The notes: generated by a model from the sequence alone, not told the origin. Positions 24,902 to 33,711 are shown, numbered from the stretch's first letter. The stretch is 33,726 bases of DNA from Candidatus Marinimicrobia bacterium CG08_land_8_20_14_0_20_45_22 (GCA_002774355.1 PEYN01000157.1:1-33726), one strand, 5' to 3'. Program-made: numbers and translations.

Positions 24902-25594
24902 ATGGAAAATCAACAGAAAGCCAAACGCATCATTAACACACTTACCGGCCCGTGGGAGAAACGAAATCTTCCGAAAATGGCCGCGGCGCTTCCTCGGTGG
25001 GTCACTTCCGATCACCTGACAATTCTGGGAATTATCGCCGCATTCGTCATCAGTCTGGGTTATATCCTGACTTGGTATTCGACTTGGTGGCTGATGCTCG
25101 CCAACTTCGGATTTTTACTTCACTGGTGGGCGGACAGTCTCGACGGAACGCTGGCGCGCGTGCGTCATACCGAGCGCGAGCAATATGGCTATTTTGTCGA
25201 TCATATCTGCGACGCTTTTTCGACGGTTATAATTCTCGTGGCTTTCGGTTTTTCACCACTGATGCGGCTGGATGTCGGTCTTTTTCTCATAATCGGATAT
25301 TTGATGCTGAATATCTACACACATGTCGGCGCTTACTCCAAAGGTATTTTCCGTCTCAGCTACGCCAAATTCGGGCCGACGGAAGTTCGCATTCTCGTTG
25401 TACTGGTCAACACTCTTCTGGTTTTCTGGAATCCGGTCATTTTTAATCTAAATGGGAATTCGTGGTCAGTCGTGGATGTCGCGGGCGGATTTATCGCTGG
25501 ATTATTCTTTATTGTTTTCGTCATTGTTTCCATCATCGACGCAATCAAATTAGATCGTCTCGATCGCGCGAAACGGAAAGCCGCAGAGAAATAG
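24902..25594 (+). CDS. CDP-alcohol phosphatidyltransferase family protein (first)
   Basis: The 230-aa membrane protein has about six transmembrane segments. Its active-site motif starts ADSLDGTLAR and ends GYFVDHICD, containing the D-xx-D-G-xx-A-R and G-xxx-D-xxx-D parts that bind metal and CDP. The spacer between AR and G is nine residues, one more than the usual eight. Such enzymes displace CMP from a CDP-alcohol by a second alcohol to make phospholipids or phosphodiesters. The substrate cannot be told from sequence. It follows gtrA by 12 nt, so they are probably co-expressed. Confidence 0.88.
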   Translation: MENQQKAKRIINTLTGPWEKRNLPKMAAALPRWVTSDHLTILGIIAAFVISLGYILTWYSTWWLMLANFGFLLHWWADSLDGTLARVRHTEREQYGYFVDHICDAFSTVIILVAFGFSPLMRLDVGLFLIIGYLMLNIYTHVGAYSKGIFRLSYAKFGPTEVRILVVLVNTLLVFWNPVIFNLNGNSWSVVDVAGGFIAGLFFIVFVIVSIIDAIKLDRLDRAKRKAAEK

Positions 25595-25716
25595 CACCCG
25601 ACCATTCACTGACGAACAGTTGACCGACGCAGGGAAATATCGATATCCATCCGCGAGTCGATAGTGCAATCGACGAAATATATTTGACAATAAATTTTAC
25701 AAGGGTTACCGACTTT

Positions 25717-26610
25717 ATGAAAAAGAAATCGCTTAATACTTTCTGCCACCAACAATTGATAGAATATAGGTCAACGCTTAAACCTTTATCCATTGAGGCT
25801 TTACCAGATTTATTCTTTTTCCGCCCAATTGCCTACCTGCTCGTCAAAGCCATGCAGGCACGGCCCATAACACCCAACCAAGTTTCCACAGCTGCGATTT
25901 TTACTGGGATAAGTGGCGCCTACTTTATTTCACAGGGCACTCCTCAAAGTTATCGCACCGCTGGTTTTTGCTACTTGGCAACGGTCCTTTTAGACTGCAG
26001 TGACGGTATGCTGGCGCGTTTGAAAGGTGGCGATACGCTATTAGGGCGCATCGTGGATGGCACTATCGACTATATCAACGGAGCAGCACTTTTCCTGGGT
26101 ATCGGCTTGGCTTTGCAACAGACCAATTGGCAATTTCCATTGACACTTTGGTTAATTACGTTGCTGACTCTGCTTTCGATGTTATCACACTCCATAGCAA
26201 TAGACTATCAGCGCAGCCAATATATGTTGCAGGTGCTTGGCCGGCGCAATTCTATTCGTCATGACATAGAACTTTATCGGGCTGAACAGAAACGCCTTAA
26301 AAGCGGTGGCGGACAGTATCTAACGCGTTTTCTGATTTGGATATATTTACTCTATTGCAATATCCAATCGGTTTTCGAGCGCCAACCGCGAAAATTATAC
26401 GAACCTACAACTTATCACAGGCTCAATCGTTACACGCTACGGATTTGGCTCAATATAGATCAGAGTAGCCACTACTTAATCTTGATTTTGAGTTTATGGT
26501 TCTTTGACTTGCGCCTTTTTATCTGGTATAATTTGATTTTCGCTAACTTGTTGTTTGTCATAATGTTATTTATCCAAAAAGCCGTCAACGCTAAACAAAA
26601 AACGATCTAA
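25717..26610 (+). CDS. CDP-alcohol phosphatidyltransferase family protein (second)
   Basis: I start at the ATG at 25717 (297 aa). The frame extends to a TTG at 25684. The catalytic motif is canonical, with DCSDGMLARLKGG followed by GRIVDGTID (eight-residue spacer). The protein has a soluble N-terminal lead of about 45 residues, about six to seven transmembrane segments, and a charged central insert (about 160-230, YRAEQKRLKSGGG). It differs clearly from the first family member, so they are not a recent duplication. Codon usage looks somewhat different from the neighbours, hinting at separate acquisition, but I did not compute this. It converges on the amidase gene 11 nt away. Confidence 0.85.
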   Translation: MKKKSLNTFCHQQLIEYRSTLKPLSIEALPDLFFFRPIAYLLVKAMQARPITPNQVSTAAIFTGISGAYFISQGTPQSYRTAGFCYLATVLLDCSDGMLARLKGGDTLLGRIVDGTIDYINGAALFLGIGLALQQTNWQFPLTLWLITLLTLLSMLSHSIAIDYQRSQYMLQVLGRRNSIRHDIELYRAEQKRLKSGGGQYLTRFLIWIYLLYCNIQSVFERQPRKLYEPTTYHRLNRYTLRIWLNIDQSSHYLILILSLWFFDLRLFIWYNLIFANLLFVIMLFIQKAVNAKQKTI

Positions 26611-26621
26611 ATATGCTTGGT

Positions 26622-29015
26622 TCATCTGCAATTCCTCACAACATTCTTGTCACCGGAGCAATCGACAAAATATATTTGTGTCCCAAATTTCGGATGATAT
26701 AACCATACTTCATACTCACCTGGCGATAAAAAATCAAAACGACATGCGCCTTCTTCGTTTGTCGTAAGCGAATAACCCTTTCCCAAAGTGATCCAAACGT
26801 TACTAAGAGCCGAATCATTGGCCGTTACGTTCAGGTTTAAAAAACCTTCTGGCAGACGACGGTCTTTGCCGATTTCCTTCAGAAACGCCGTCAAAATCGC
26901 GACTGAGATTCGATTTAACTCACTCTCATAAGTCATGATTTTCTCCTTTTCGGAATTGCCAAACCAGTTAAAGTCCATGCTAATCGCCGCGCGATTCGTC
27001 TTTTGAATTTCAATCGCATTGGAAACGGATATTTTATCGGACGACGATTCTGACGCCCCTGCAATAAGCGAATCGGTCATGGCTAAAATGCGTCTGCCAG
27101 ATTCGCTTCCCGAGTAAAATCCGCCAACAAAAAGAGGCGCGTCAGCATTCCAGTGTCCGAAATTCAACCGTAAATAACAGCCGCCTTCTCGAAACCGGTT
27201 ACTGATTTCGACGCGTTTTTCACGACTGAGCGTCTCGTCTTTTTGTCGGACAAAATAGACTTTCGCACCCGCTTGTGTAAAAATCGCTCCAACTTTCTCT
27301 GCCAAACGCAAATTCAGGTCGGAACTTGTGAGACCATTCGATGCGACTGCGCCTTTTTCTATTCCGCCGAACGCCGGATCGAGAACCAGCACAAAATCCT
27401 GCAAAACGCCATTGGCGATCTTTTGAAGAGGAAAAAGATGAAAAGTCGATTTTCCATCATCGATAATGACATTTCCCGAGCCGCCCCAAAATCCATTTGC
27501 GCAAATCGAAGCCGTATACTCGCCAACAGATAACCCTGGAAAGAAAAAATAACCATCGGCATTCGTCGTGTCCGAAATGGCTTCCGGCAGAATCGTCACG
27601 ATTGCACCAGCAACCGGCAATGAATCCTGAGCCGCGACGACCTGACCTTCAAAGAGCGTTACGTTCGTATCGGCGAATGTTACGTTTATATTCTTCTCCG
27701 CATTCCCGGACCGGAAAACAATCTGAGCAGTTGCTGGTTCGTCCGGCGAATCCAGATACACCCTTGCCTTTCCGTCTCGGATCGGCGCATGTGACACATT
27801 CAGCTTTCCGCAATCAGTAAAAACTAAGATCACATCGTCGTCCGCAACAGATTGCCAGCTAGAATCGAGCGCAGAAATTTCGATGGCAATCCGGCTCTTT
27901 CCATCAGCCGGTACTCTGTCTGTTGTAGGAGTCGCGAGAATTTCCATCGCAGGTGACGCCACGCGGAAAAAACTTTTCTTCGGAAGATTATGGTTGCCAA
28001 AAAAATTCGTCACTTCAGCCCGAACCGAATGCTGTCCGTTCTTCAGCGGATATTCCGGACGATGAACGATTAAGTTCTGCTCTGACAAATATGTTGCGGG
28101 CTTCAGTGTGTCATCAAGGAAAAAGGAGACCGATCTGCTGAAAACCTGTTCTCGCGACAACATCCACGATTTCCGCTCGTGATGTCCGTCCGAAACGCTC
28201 ATTTGTATGATCGGCTGTTTATCCACTACGGTCGAATCCGGCTGAGGTTGCAGTAATTTTGCATCGGGAATTCCCGCCGCCGCCCACTGACAAATTCCAA
28301 TAAATATTGCATACGCCTCTATCCTATTGTACTTTGGATTGTCAAGCATCTTTTCCTCTTTCGGATTGGAAAAAAAAGAAGATTCGAGTAAAATTCCCGG
28401 CACTTCTAACTGTCGCAGAACACCGAATCCTTCAGGATACATTAGATGATCCGAGATTAAGCCTGTTCCAATCACATCCGGGAGTCGTAAATATTCGTTC
28501 AGATTCATCAGAACATAACGCGCGATATCCAAGCTCACCGGTGAGAAATCCGCGTCGCCATGATACCATGTGGATGCGAAATTTGTATTCGGATTATTGC
28601 TTGCGTTATGATGCAGAGAAATGAACATGTCGACTCGGTTTCGATTAGCGATTACCGCACGGTCTTTAAGACTAATATCAATGTCAGCAACACGTGTCAG
28701 AATAACATTTGCACCGGCTTGTTCCAGAAATTCTTTCAGATATAAAGCAACACGGAGATTCATTTCTGCCTCACGAACGCCAGTTGGTCCACGCTTATAA
28801 TTAGGAATGTGAGCATCGCCGCCGTGTCCCGGATCTAGACAAAACATCAACCCGGCTACCCATTTGGAATAAGGCGGAGGTTCATAGTTCGGCTTTTGAA
28901 GCCGATGCCATGCGCTCGAGCCGCGCCTTTGCCCATAAAATCCGCAACTCTGAATAAACACAAGCAAGCCAATGACAATCCAAGTCCCAATATTCTTCAC
29001 CATCATTTTCAACAT
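26622..29015 (-). CDS. Lipoprotein with active N-acetylmuramoyl-L-alanine amidase domain and a degenerate second amidase domain
   Basis: The 797-aa protein starts at the ATG at 29015, behind GAGGG. The signal ends in lipobox FIQSC (Cys24), so it is a lipoprotein. Residues about 55-250 are an Amidase_3 domain with zinc and catalytic residues in DPGHGG (His), REAEMNL (Glu), SLHHNA (His) and LLESSF (Glu). It would cut the stem peptide from peptidoglycan. An Ig-like/invasin-like stretch follows (about 355-450), then a carboxypeptidase-regulatory-like beta domain (about 455-525). A second Amidase_3-like domain (about 541-716) has PAFGG, SSDLNL, LNFGH and SMDFNW at the four sites, so it should be inactive. 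A second regulatory-like domain (about 726-790) ends the protein. Confidence 0.88.
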   Translation of the reverse strand: MLKMMVKNIGTWIVIGLLVFIQSCGFYGQRRGSSAWHRLQKPNYEPPPYSKWVAGLMFCLDPGHGGDAHIPNYKRGPTGVREAEMNLRVALYLKEFLEQAGANVILTRVADIDISLKDRAVIANRNRVDMFISLHHNASNNPNTNFASTWYHGDADFSPVSLDIARYVLMNLNEYLRLPDVIGTGLISDHLMYPEGFGVLRQLEVPGILLESSFFSNPKEEKMLDNPKYNRIEAYAIFIGICQWAAAGIPDAKLLQPQPDSTVVDKQPIIQMSVSDGHHERKSWMLSREQVFSRSVSFFLDDTLKPATYLSEQNLIVHRPEYPLKNGQHSVRAEVTNFFGNHNLPKKSFFRVASPAMEILATPTTDRVPADGKSRIAIEISALDSSWQSVADDDVILVFTDCGKLNVSHAPIRDGKARVYLDSPDEPATAQIVFRSGNAEKNINVTFADTNVTLFEGQVVAAQDSLPVAGAIVTILPEAISDTTNADGYFFFPGLSVGEYTASICANGFWGGSGNVIIDDGKSTFHLFPLQKIANGVLQDFVLVLDPAFGGIEKGAVASNGLTSSDLNLRLAEKVGAIFTQAGAKVYFVRQKDETLSREKRVEISNRFREGGCYLRLNFGHWNADAPLFVGGFYSGSESGRRILAMTDSLIAGASESSSDKISVSNAIEIQKTNRAAISMDFNWFGNSEKEKIMTYESELNRISVAILTAFLKEIGKDRRLPEGFLNLNVTANDSALSNVWITLGKGYSLTTNEEGACRFDFLSPGEYEVWLYHPKFGTQIYFVDCSGDKNVVRNCR

Positions 29016-29319
29016 CACGTTTTCCCTCTTTTCATTTTGGAAACTTAGTTCAGAGCAGGATTAAAGACAAGGAGCCCTTAGCGAAAATTCTTCCGTTTAA
29101 CCTTTAAACATTGTAAAAACGACGAACATTAATAACCGGTATGAAAGTTGGGAGAATTTATATGTCAAAATAAAAATTTCAAATGTATTTCAGGCGAATA
29201 ATTTAGATTGATACATGAAACCCAAAGTTCGCCACTCCAACCAGGCTCCAAAATACAATCAACCTAATCAATCCGCCGGTGGCGGACAGGCACAATCTAC
29301 CTAACTCACAAAAATAATC
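29016..29319. other. Intergenic region between divergent amidase and argR genes
   Basis: No gene is supported here. It contains AT-rich sequence and a small perfect hairpin at 29272-29286 (TCCGCC, GGT, GGCGGA), which resembles the short GC-rich palindromes dispersed between genes in many FCB-group genomes. The argR promoter begins just to the right. Confidence 0.5.
29272..29286. repeat. Short GC-rich palindrome
   Basis: TCCGCCGGTGGCGGA forms a 6-bp perfect stem with a 3-nt loop in otherwise AT-rich DNA. No T-run follows on either strand, so it is not a terminator. It may be a dispersed intergenic repeat, but only one copy is visible here. Confidence 0.35.
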
Positions 29320-29348
29320 TTGTAGAAAAATTGCGAGAATTGTATATT
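29320..29348 (+). promoter_or_regulatory. Sigma-70-like promoter of argRGH
   Basis: TTGTAG and TATATT are separated by exactly 17 bp, and the -10 ends 36 nt before the argR ATG. The -10 lies inside the first ARG-box-like site, so binding there would block RNA polymerase. Confidence 0.55.
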
Positions 29349-29377
29349 TATTCGCTTTTATTGTAAATTAATACAGG
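29339..29377. promoter_or_regulatory. Two tandem ARG-box-like operators
   Basis: Compared with the 18-bp ARG box (wnTGAATwwwwATTCAnw), site 1 at 29339-29356 matches 10 of the 12 positions I scored (all but A5 and A16). Site 2 at 29360-29377 scores 9 of 12 by the same count. They are separated by 3 bp, the classical spacing for an ArgR hexamer, and lie directly before argR. Autoregulation and control of argGH are inferred. Confidence 0.6.
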
Positions 29378-29384
29378 CTTTAAG

Positions 29385-29855
29385 ATGAAAAAACGTGAGA
29401 ACAGAATCAGTATTATCCGAAAAATTCTAAAAACCGAACGGATTGACAGCCAAAAAAATCTAAAGAGAAGATTAGAAGAAGAAGGGTTTGAAATTACACA
29501 AGCAACATTATCTCGCGATCTGGCGGCGATGAAAGTAATGCGCGTTCCGGATGCTGATAAACGGTATATTTATACATTACCGAATCGTAGCGCAGTTTAT
29601 CAAACCGCGGATGACAATTCTCCTCTGAATGCCTGTAAATCAATTGCATTCTCTCAAAATCTGGCTATACTCAAATGCCTGCCTTCCTTCGCGTCCAGCG
29701 TAGCGATGCTTGTGGACCGACTCGAAATGGAAGCAGTCGTCGGTACTGTCGCCGGAGACGATACCGTGTTAATCGTTCTGCGGGAAGACTGGACGCACAA
29801 GCATTTCCTTGACGCGCTTTTCAAACGATTACCGGAACTGCGCGACAGGATTTAG
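29385..29855 (+). CDS. argR: Arginine repressor ArgR
   Basis: The 156-aa protein has the N-terminal winged-helix DNA-binding domain (residues 1-75; KKRENRISIIRKIL, QATLSRDLAAMKV). The C-terminal hexamerisation and arginine-binding domain (about 85-156) carries GTVAGDDTVLIVLR, with the Asp pair that contacts arginine. It represses or regulates arginine genes when arginine is abundant. It is the first gene of an argR-argG-argH unit, 51 nt before argG, and carries its own probable operators. The length is normal for the family. Confidence 0.95.
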   Translation: MKKRENRISIIRKILKTERIDSQKNLKRRLEEEGFEITQATLSRDLAAMKVMRVPDADKRYIYTLPNRSAVYQTADDNSPLNACKSIAFSQNLAILKCLPSFASSVAMLVDRLEMEAVVGTVAGDDTVLIVLREDWTHKHFLDALFKRLPELRDRI

Positions 29856-29906
29856 TGCCTTTCATTCGCCAAAACACAATTACAAAAGGATTAAAAAAGG
29901 AATGAA

Positions 29907-31160
29907 ATGAAACGGGAAAAAGTTGTTCTTGCTTATAGCGGCGGTCTGGATACGTCCGTTATTCTAAAATGGTTGATCAATCAGGGATATGACGTCGTCT
30001 GCTACGTGGCGAATGTCGGACAGAAGGAAGATTTCGATGCGGTTCGAGAAAAAGCGTTGAAAACCGGCGCATCGAAAATCTATATCGAAGACCTCCGTGA
30101 GGAATTCGTCTGCAATTACATTTACCCGGCTCTTCGCGCCAACGCAATCTATGAAGGGCGTTATCTTCTCGGAACATCACTTGCCCGTCCCCTAATTGCC
30201 AAGCGGCATATAGAAATTGCGATCAAGGAAAACACGCATCGAGTTGCACACGGAGCGACTGGAAAAGGAAACGATCAGGTTCGGTTTGAATTCGCCTATT
30301 ATGCACTTGACCCGAACTGCATTGTCATTTCTCCTTGGAAAAATCCAGAGTTTTTAGCGGAATTCAAAGGCAGAAGCGACATGATCGCTTATGCGCAAAA
30401 ATGGGGAATCTTGGTCAAAGCTTCACTCGAAAAATCATACAGTGAAGATGAAAACCTAATGCATATCAGCCACGAGGCTGGAATCCTCGAAGATCCGTCT
30501 TTTCGCCCGCCGGAACATATTTTCAGCATGACTTCCACGCTCAAAAACACGCCAAACAAGGAAACGATCCTCGAGATTGAATTCAAAGACGGATCCCCGG
30601 TAAAACTCGTTAATCCGGCAACTCATGTCGTCAAAACTGATCCGCTCGAACTTTTCATATACGCTAATGAGATTGGAAGCAGAAATGGTGTCGGAAGAAT
30701 CGATATTGTCGAAAACCGGTTCGTCGGCATCAAATCACGAGGTGTTTATGAAACTCCCGGCGCGACAATTCTGTGGGCGGCGCATCGCGATCTTGAAGGT
30801 ATCGCCATGGATAAAGAGGTCATGCATCTCCGCGATATGATGATTCCAAAGTTCTCCGAGTTAATCTATAACGGATTCTGGTTTTCACCAGAAATGGATT
30901 TCCTGATGTGCACCATGGAAAAGAGTCAAGAAAAGATCGATGGAACCGTGACCGTTTCAATTTTCAAAGGCAATGTCAACGTCATCGGACGGAAATCTCC
31001 AACGTCACTGTATGATCGAGATATGTCGAGCATGGACGTTGAAGGCGGTTACAATGCCGTGGATTGTCAGGGATTTATCCGCATCAACGCCATTCGGCTG
31101 AAAGCGCACAATATCGTATTAAAAGAAAAAATGCCATATCAATGGCGCGAAAAGGAATAA
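29907..31160 (+). CDS. argG: Argininosuccinate synthase
   Basis: The 417-aa enzyme joins citrulline and aspartate with ATP to make argininosuccinate. It has the N-type ATP pyrophosphatase P-loop [15 protein letters not shown] at the N terminus. [31 protein letters not shown] and [18 protein letters not shown] follow, all typical. AAGGAATGAA precedes the ATG. It is followed by argH after 4 nt, giving the last two steps of arginine synthesis in one transcript behind ArgR control. Confidence 0.97.
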   Translation: MKREKVVLAYSGGLDTSVILKWLINQGYDVVCYVANVGQKEDFDAVREKALKTGASKIYIEDLREEFVCNYIYPALRANAIYEGRYLLGTSLARPLIAKRHIEIAIKENTHRVAHGATGKGNDQVRFEFAYYALDPNCIVISPWKNPEFLAEFKGRSDMIAYAQKWGILVKASLEKSYSEDENLMHISHEAGILEDPSFRPPEHIFSMTSTLKNTPNKETILEIEFKDGSPVKLVNPATHVVKTDPLELFIYANEIGSRNGVGRIDIVENRFVGIKSRGVYETPGATILWAAHRDLEGIAMDKEVMHLRDMMIPKFSELIYNGFWFSPEMDFLMCTMEKSQEKIDGTVTVSIFKGNVNVIGRKSPTSLYDRDMSSMDVEGGYNAVDCQGFIRINAIRLKAHNIVLKEKMPYQWREKE

Positions 31161-31164
31161 CACG

Positions 31165-32352
31165 ATGAAACTGTGGCAGAAAGGAACCGCGCTCAATAAG
31201 GAAGTCGAGACATTTACAGCCGGAAAGGATTCGGTTCTCGATCACGAATTAGTACCGTTCGACTGTCTTGCTTCGAAAGCACACGCACGAATGCTCGGAA
31301 AAATCGGCATCCTCACCGAAACTGAAGTTGCAGATTTACTAAGCGGATTAGATATAATCCTGGAGTTACATGCCAAAGGCCAATTTGAAATCCGACCGGA
31401 AGATGAAGATTGTCACACGGCAATCGAAAATTTCCTGATATTGACAATCGGAAAAGTCGGTGAGAAAATCCACACCGGTCGCAGTCGCAATGATCAGGTT
31501 CTGACCGCTCTGCGGCTTTACTCCAAAGCAAAAATTGCGGAAATCATCTCCGAAGTTAAAAAACTTGTCGAAGTCATAAGAACATTCGGCGAAAAGAACA
31601 GCGACGTCGCCATACCAGGGTTCACACACACCCGAAAAGCCATGCCGTCCAGCGTGATGATGTGGGCGAGCGCTTTTAAGGATGCACTGTCAGACGACCA
31701 GGATTTGCTGAATTGTGCATTGAAATTGGTTGACCAAAATCCACTCGGAACCGGAGCGGGTTATGGCGTACCGCTGGCACTCGACCGGCAAATGACGACT
31801 AAAGAATTGCATTTTGCACGTTTGCAGACAAATCCGATTTATGCTCAGAACAGCCGCGGAAAGTTCGACGGATTCGTACTGAGTGTTCTCTCTCAGATCA
31901 TGTTCGATATTAACAAAATGGCGTCCGATCTGATCCTGTTCACGATGCCCGGATTGGAATATTTCTCGCTTCCGGACGAATTTCTGACCGGCTCATCTAT
32001 CATGCCGCAAAAAATAAATCCCGACGTTCTGGAATTGCTTCGCGCCGGTTATCATGAGGTCTTTGCCTATGAGATGCAGGTGCGAAACACTACCGTAAAC
32101 CTTATATCCAGCTATCATCGTGATATGCAAACGACAAAAGAAGCGGTATTCCGTGGCTTTTCGTCAACCTTAATCGCCATCCGAATCTCGGAACTGGTTT
32201 TCCAAAAACTCTCAGTCAATCGCGAAAAATGTCAGGCGGCAATGACGGATGAACTATTCGCCACTGCCAAAGTCTATGAATTGGTACAAAAAGGTGTGTC
32301 GTTCCGCGAGGCTTATCGCCAGATTAGCCGGGAATTCGGAGAAGAAAAATAA
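31165..32352 (+). CDS. argH: Argininosuccinate lyase (short form)
   Basis: The protein has the fumarase/aspartase-superfamily signatures HTGRSRNDQV, PGFTHTRKAMPSS, NPLGTGAGYG and GSSIMPQKINPD, whose mobile loop contains the catalytic Ser. It splits argininosuccinate into arginine and fumarate. At 395 aa it is shorter than the usual 450-460, because the C-terminal domain after the PQKINPD helix bundle is trimmed. The stop codon is clean and the protein ends in a family-like helix (SFREAYRQISREF), so this looks like a natural short variant and not a truncation. Confidence 0.94.
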   Translation: MKLWQKGTALNKEVETFTAGKDSVLDHELVPFDCLASKAHARMLGKIGILTETEVADLLSGLDIILELHAKGQFEIRPEDEDCHTAIENFLILTIGKVGEKIHTGRSRNDQVLTALRLYSKAKIAEIISEVKKLVEVIRTFGEKNSDVAIPGFTHTRKAMPSSVMMWASAFKDALSDDQDLLNCALKLVDQNPLGTGAGYGVPLALDRQMTTKELHFARLQTNPIYAQNSRGKFDGFVLSVLSQIMFDINKMASDLILFTMPGLEYFSLPDEFLTGSSIMPQKINPDVLELLRAGYHEVFAYEMQVRNTTVNLISSYHRDMQTTKEAVFRGFSSTLIAIRISELVFQKLSVNREKCQAAMTDELFATAKVYELVQKGVSFREAYRQISREFGEEK

Positions 32353-32405
32353 TTTCCGCTTTGGGGAAGCATGATATGTAATTACTCGAGCAGAATAGGA
32401 GTTAA

Positions 32406-32420
32406 TTGTTCTAAGAACAA
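32406..32420. terminator. Palindrome between convergent argH and PilZ genes
   Basis: TTGTTCTAAGAACAA is a perfect 7-1-7 palindrome touching the stop codon of the PilZ gene and 53 nt after argH. It could fold as a 6-bp stem on either transcript and act as a weak shared terminator. No T-run follows, so a protein-binding site is an equal possibility. Confidence 0.3.
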
Positions 32421-32830
32421 CTAATGTTCGTTGGATCTGGGTGGATTTCTGCCTTCGGGCATTTTAACATATTTTTGGTCTAATCTACGTAAAACATCAA
32501 GAGCCGCTGGCGGATTATCATTGAGGTGTTGGCCGAAAGGAGCGAAAATAACGCCTATAGCGTTTGAAAAACCGTTGGTTTCTCTCTGCCAGCGGACATC
32601 AGCAAAGAGTTCCAGAGGCTTTTCATTTGGCATGGTCGGCGAATTATCAGGCGTAAATGTTCTTTGAGAATTTCCCCGCAATCGAAGCTAGCCCCGCCTT
32701 TACTGATATTGATAAGCAGCTTTTCGGCGCTGTAATCCGTAAAGCCGAAGAGTTTTTTCTTGCGGTAACTAACCTGAGCGCTCGGAATTTCAAACCGGTG
32801 GCATGTTCTTTTCTCGTATCCTTGAACCAT
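32421..32830 (-). pseudogene. PilZ-domain protein gene with a frameshift
   Basis: Starting at the ATG at 32830 (AAGGAG 10 nt upstream), the first frame encodes MVQGYEKRTCHRFEIPSAQV and NISKGGASFDCGEILKE, the RxxxR-like and D/NxSxxG parts of a PilZ domain that binds cyclic-di-GMP. That frame then runs into unrelated residues and ends at 32555. The other frame, from about 32645 to the stop at 32421, continues the fold with PTMPNEKPLELFADVRWQ and NAIGVIFAPFG. Joining them needs a one-base shift near 32638-32645. The result is a roughly 135-aa PilZ protein interrupted by a frameshift, either a real mutation or a sequencing error. Confidence 0.7.
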
Positions 32831-33222
32831 TCTCAATTAACTCCTTTCGGAAATTAATTTAATCAGAGCGCGACTTGCATGGAACAGAATATTTTATCCG
32901 CTGATAAATCTTATTAATCGAAATATCATAATAAATACCTTAGGTCAAAGAGGATTTTTAAAAAAACCTTCTGAAGTTTTATTATTCCAATCCACTTCCT
33001 CGCTTATCCCAACTTTTCCCTTGACATTCATTTCAGAAATTTTTAAACTTTTTCAAAAGTGATTTAGAATTTCTGTTCTCTTACAATCGGCCAAAGTAAT
33101 TCTTTATGAGAGATCAACCTACAAATGGAAAAAATTTTCTCTCTACAATGGCTCCAAAATATTCTGTGCCCGTCCAGCCGGAAGGAGCATTGCAGTCAAT
33201 AACCACAAAAAAGGAGGCTAAC
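32831..33222. other. Intergenic region with promoter and long leader
   Basis: This AT-rich space separates the divergent PilZ gene and the final gene. It contains the promoter at 33021-33049. A frame from 33106 is continuous with the final gene, but its codons resemble no protein I know, so I treat it as leader sequence. Confidence 0.5.
33021..33049 (+). promoter_or_regulatory. Sigma-70-like promoter of the terminal gene
   Basis: A perfect -35 TTGACA and a -10-like TAAACT are separated by 17 bp. The predicted transcript would have a leader of about 165 nt before the ATG at 33223, longer than usual for this window. Confidence 0.5.
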
Positions 33223-33711
33223 ATGCCAAAGGACAATTTGCTTTCAATTGTCATTCCGCCCGAAGTCGCAACGACCGTGCTGAATGCCATCAATGTCATC
33301 TCGACACAACTCAAACCCTATGTGATCGCGCTATCTATGGAGGAGCGCAAAGCCTTGCCGAAACTAGGCAATAAAACGATCCCATTTGTCGAAAAGGTAA
33401 TTGAATATGCGGATACCGAACCGCAATTCATTCCGCCTTATCTCGATCTTGCCGAACTCAAAAGAGATTATGCCGCAGTCAACACACTGAATCTGTTCCA
33501 TCGCCCGCTGAATGAGATCATTTCGAACATCAGCGACACGCTAATGGAGGAAGGTAGCGACTCGTACCGGAATTCTCTCAAATATTACGAGTCGGTCAAA
33601 ACCGTCGCGAAGAATGATGTGCCCAATGCGAAAACGATTTACGAAGATTTGAAGAAACGCTTCGAAAATCAGGGCAAACGCGTTGAGCCTACGACGAAAA
33701 AAGACGAATAA
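33223..33711 (+). CDS. Conserved-type cytoplasmic protein of unknown function
   Basis: I start at the ATG at 33223 because AGGAGG lies 5 nt upstream. The 39 codons before it are not protein-like. The 162-aa product has no signal peptide or membrane segment. It is predicted all-helical and has distinctive stretches (MEERKALPKLGNKTIPFVEK, FIPPYLDLAELKRDY, NAKTIYEDLKKRF). It resembles hypothetical proteins I have seen in environmental and FCB-group genomes, with no assigned role. It has its own strong-looking promoter and ribosome-binding site, so it may be well expressed. No partner gene is visible before the window ends. Confidence 0.75.
   Translation: MPKDNLLSIVIPPEVATTVLNAINVISTQLKPYVIALSMEERKALPKLGNKTIPFVEKVIEYADTEPQFIPPYLDLAELKRDYAAVNTLNLFHRPLNEIISNISDTLMEEGSDSYRNSLKYYESVKTVAKNDVPNAKTIYEDLKKRFENQGKRVEPTTKKDE

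Noticed and set aside
25637-25646. ATATCGATAT palindrome between the two CDP-alcohol phosphotransferase genes
   Set aside because: A single 10-bp AT-rich palindrome with no promoter context or second copy is weak evidence for a site.
33106-33222. N-terminal extension of the terminal gene
   Set aside because: The 39 extra residues have low similarity to protein sequence, and AGGAGG directly precedes the internal ATG at 33223.
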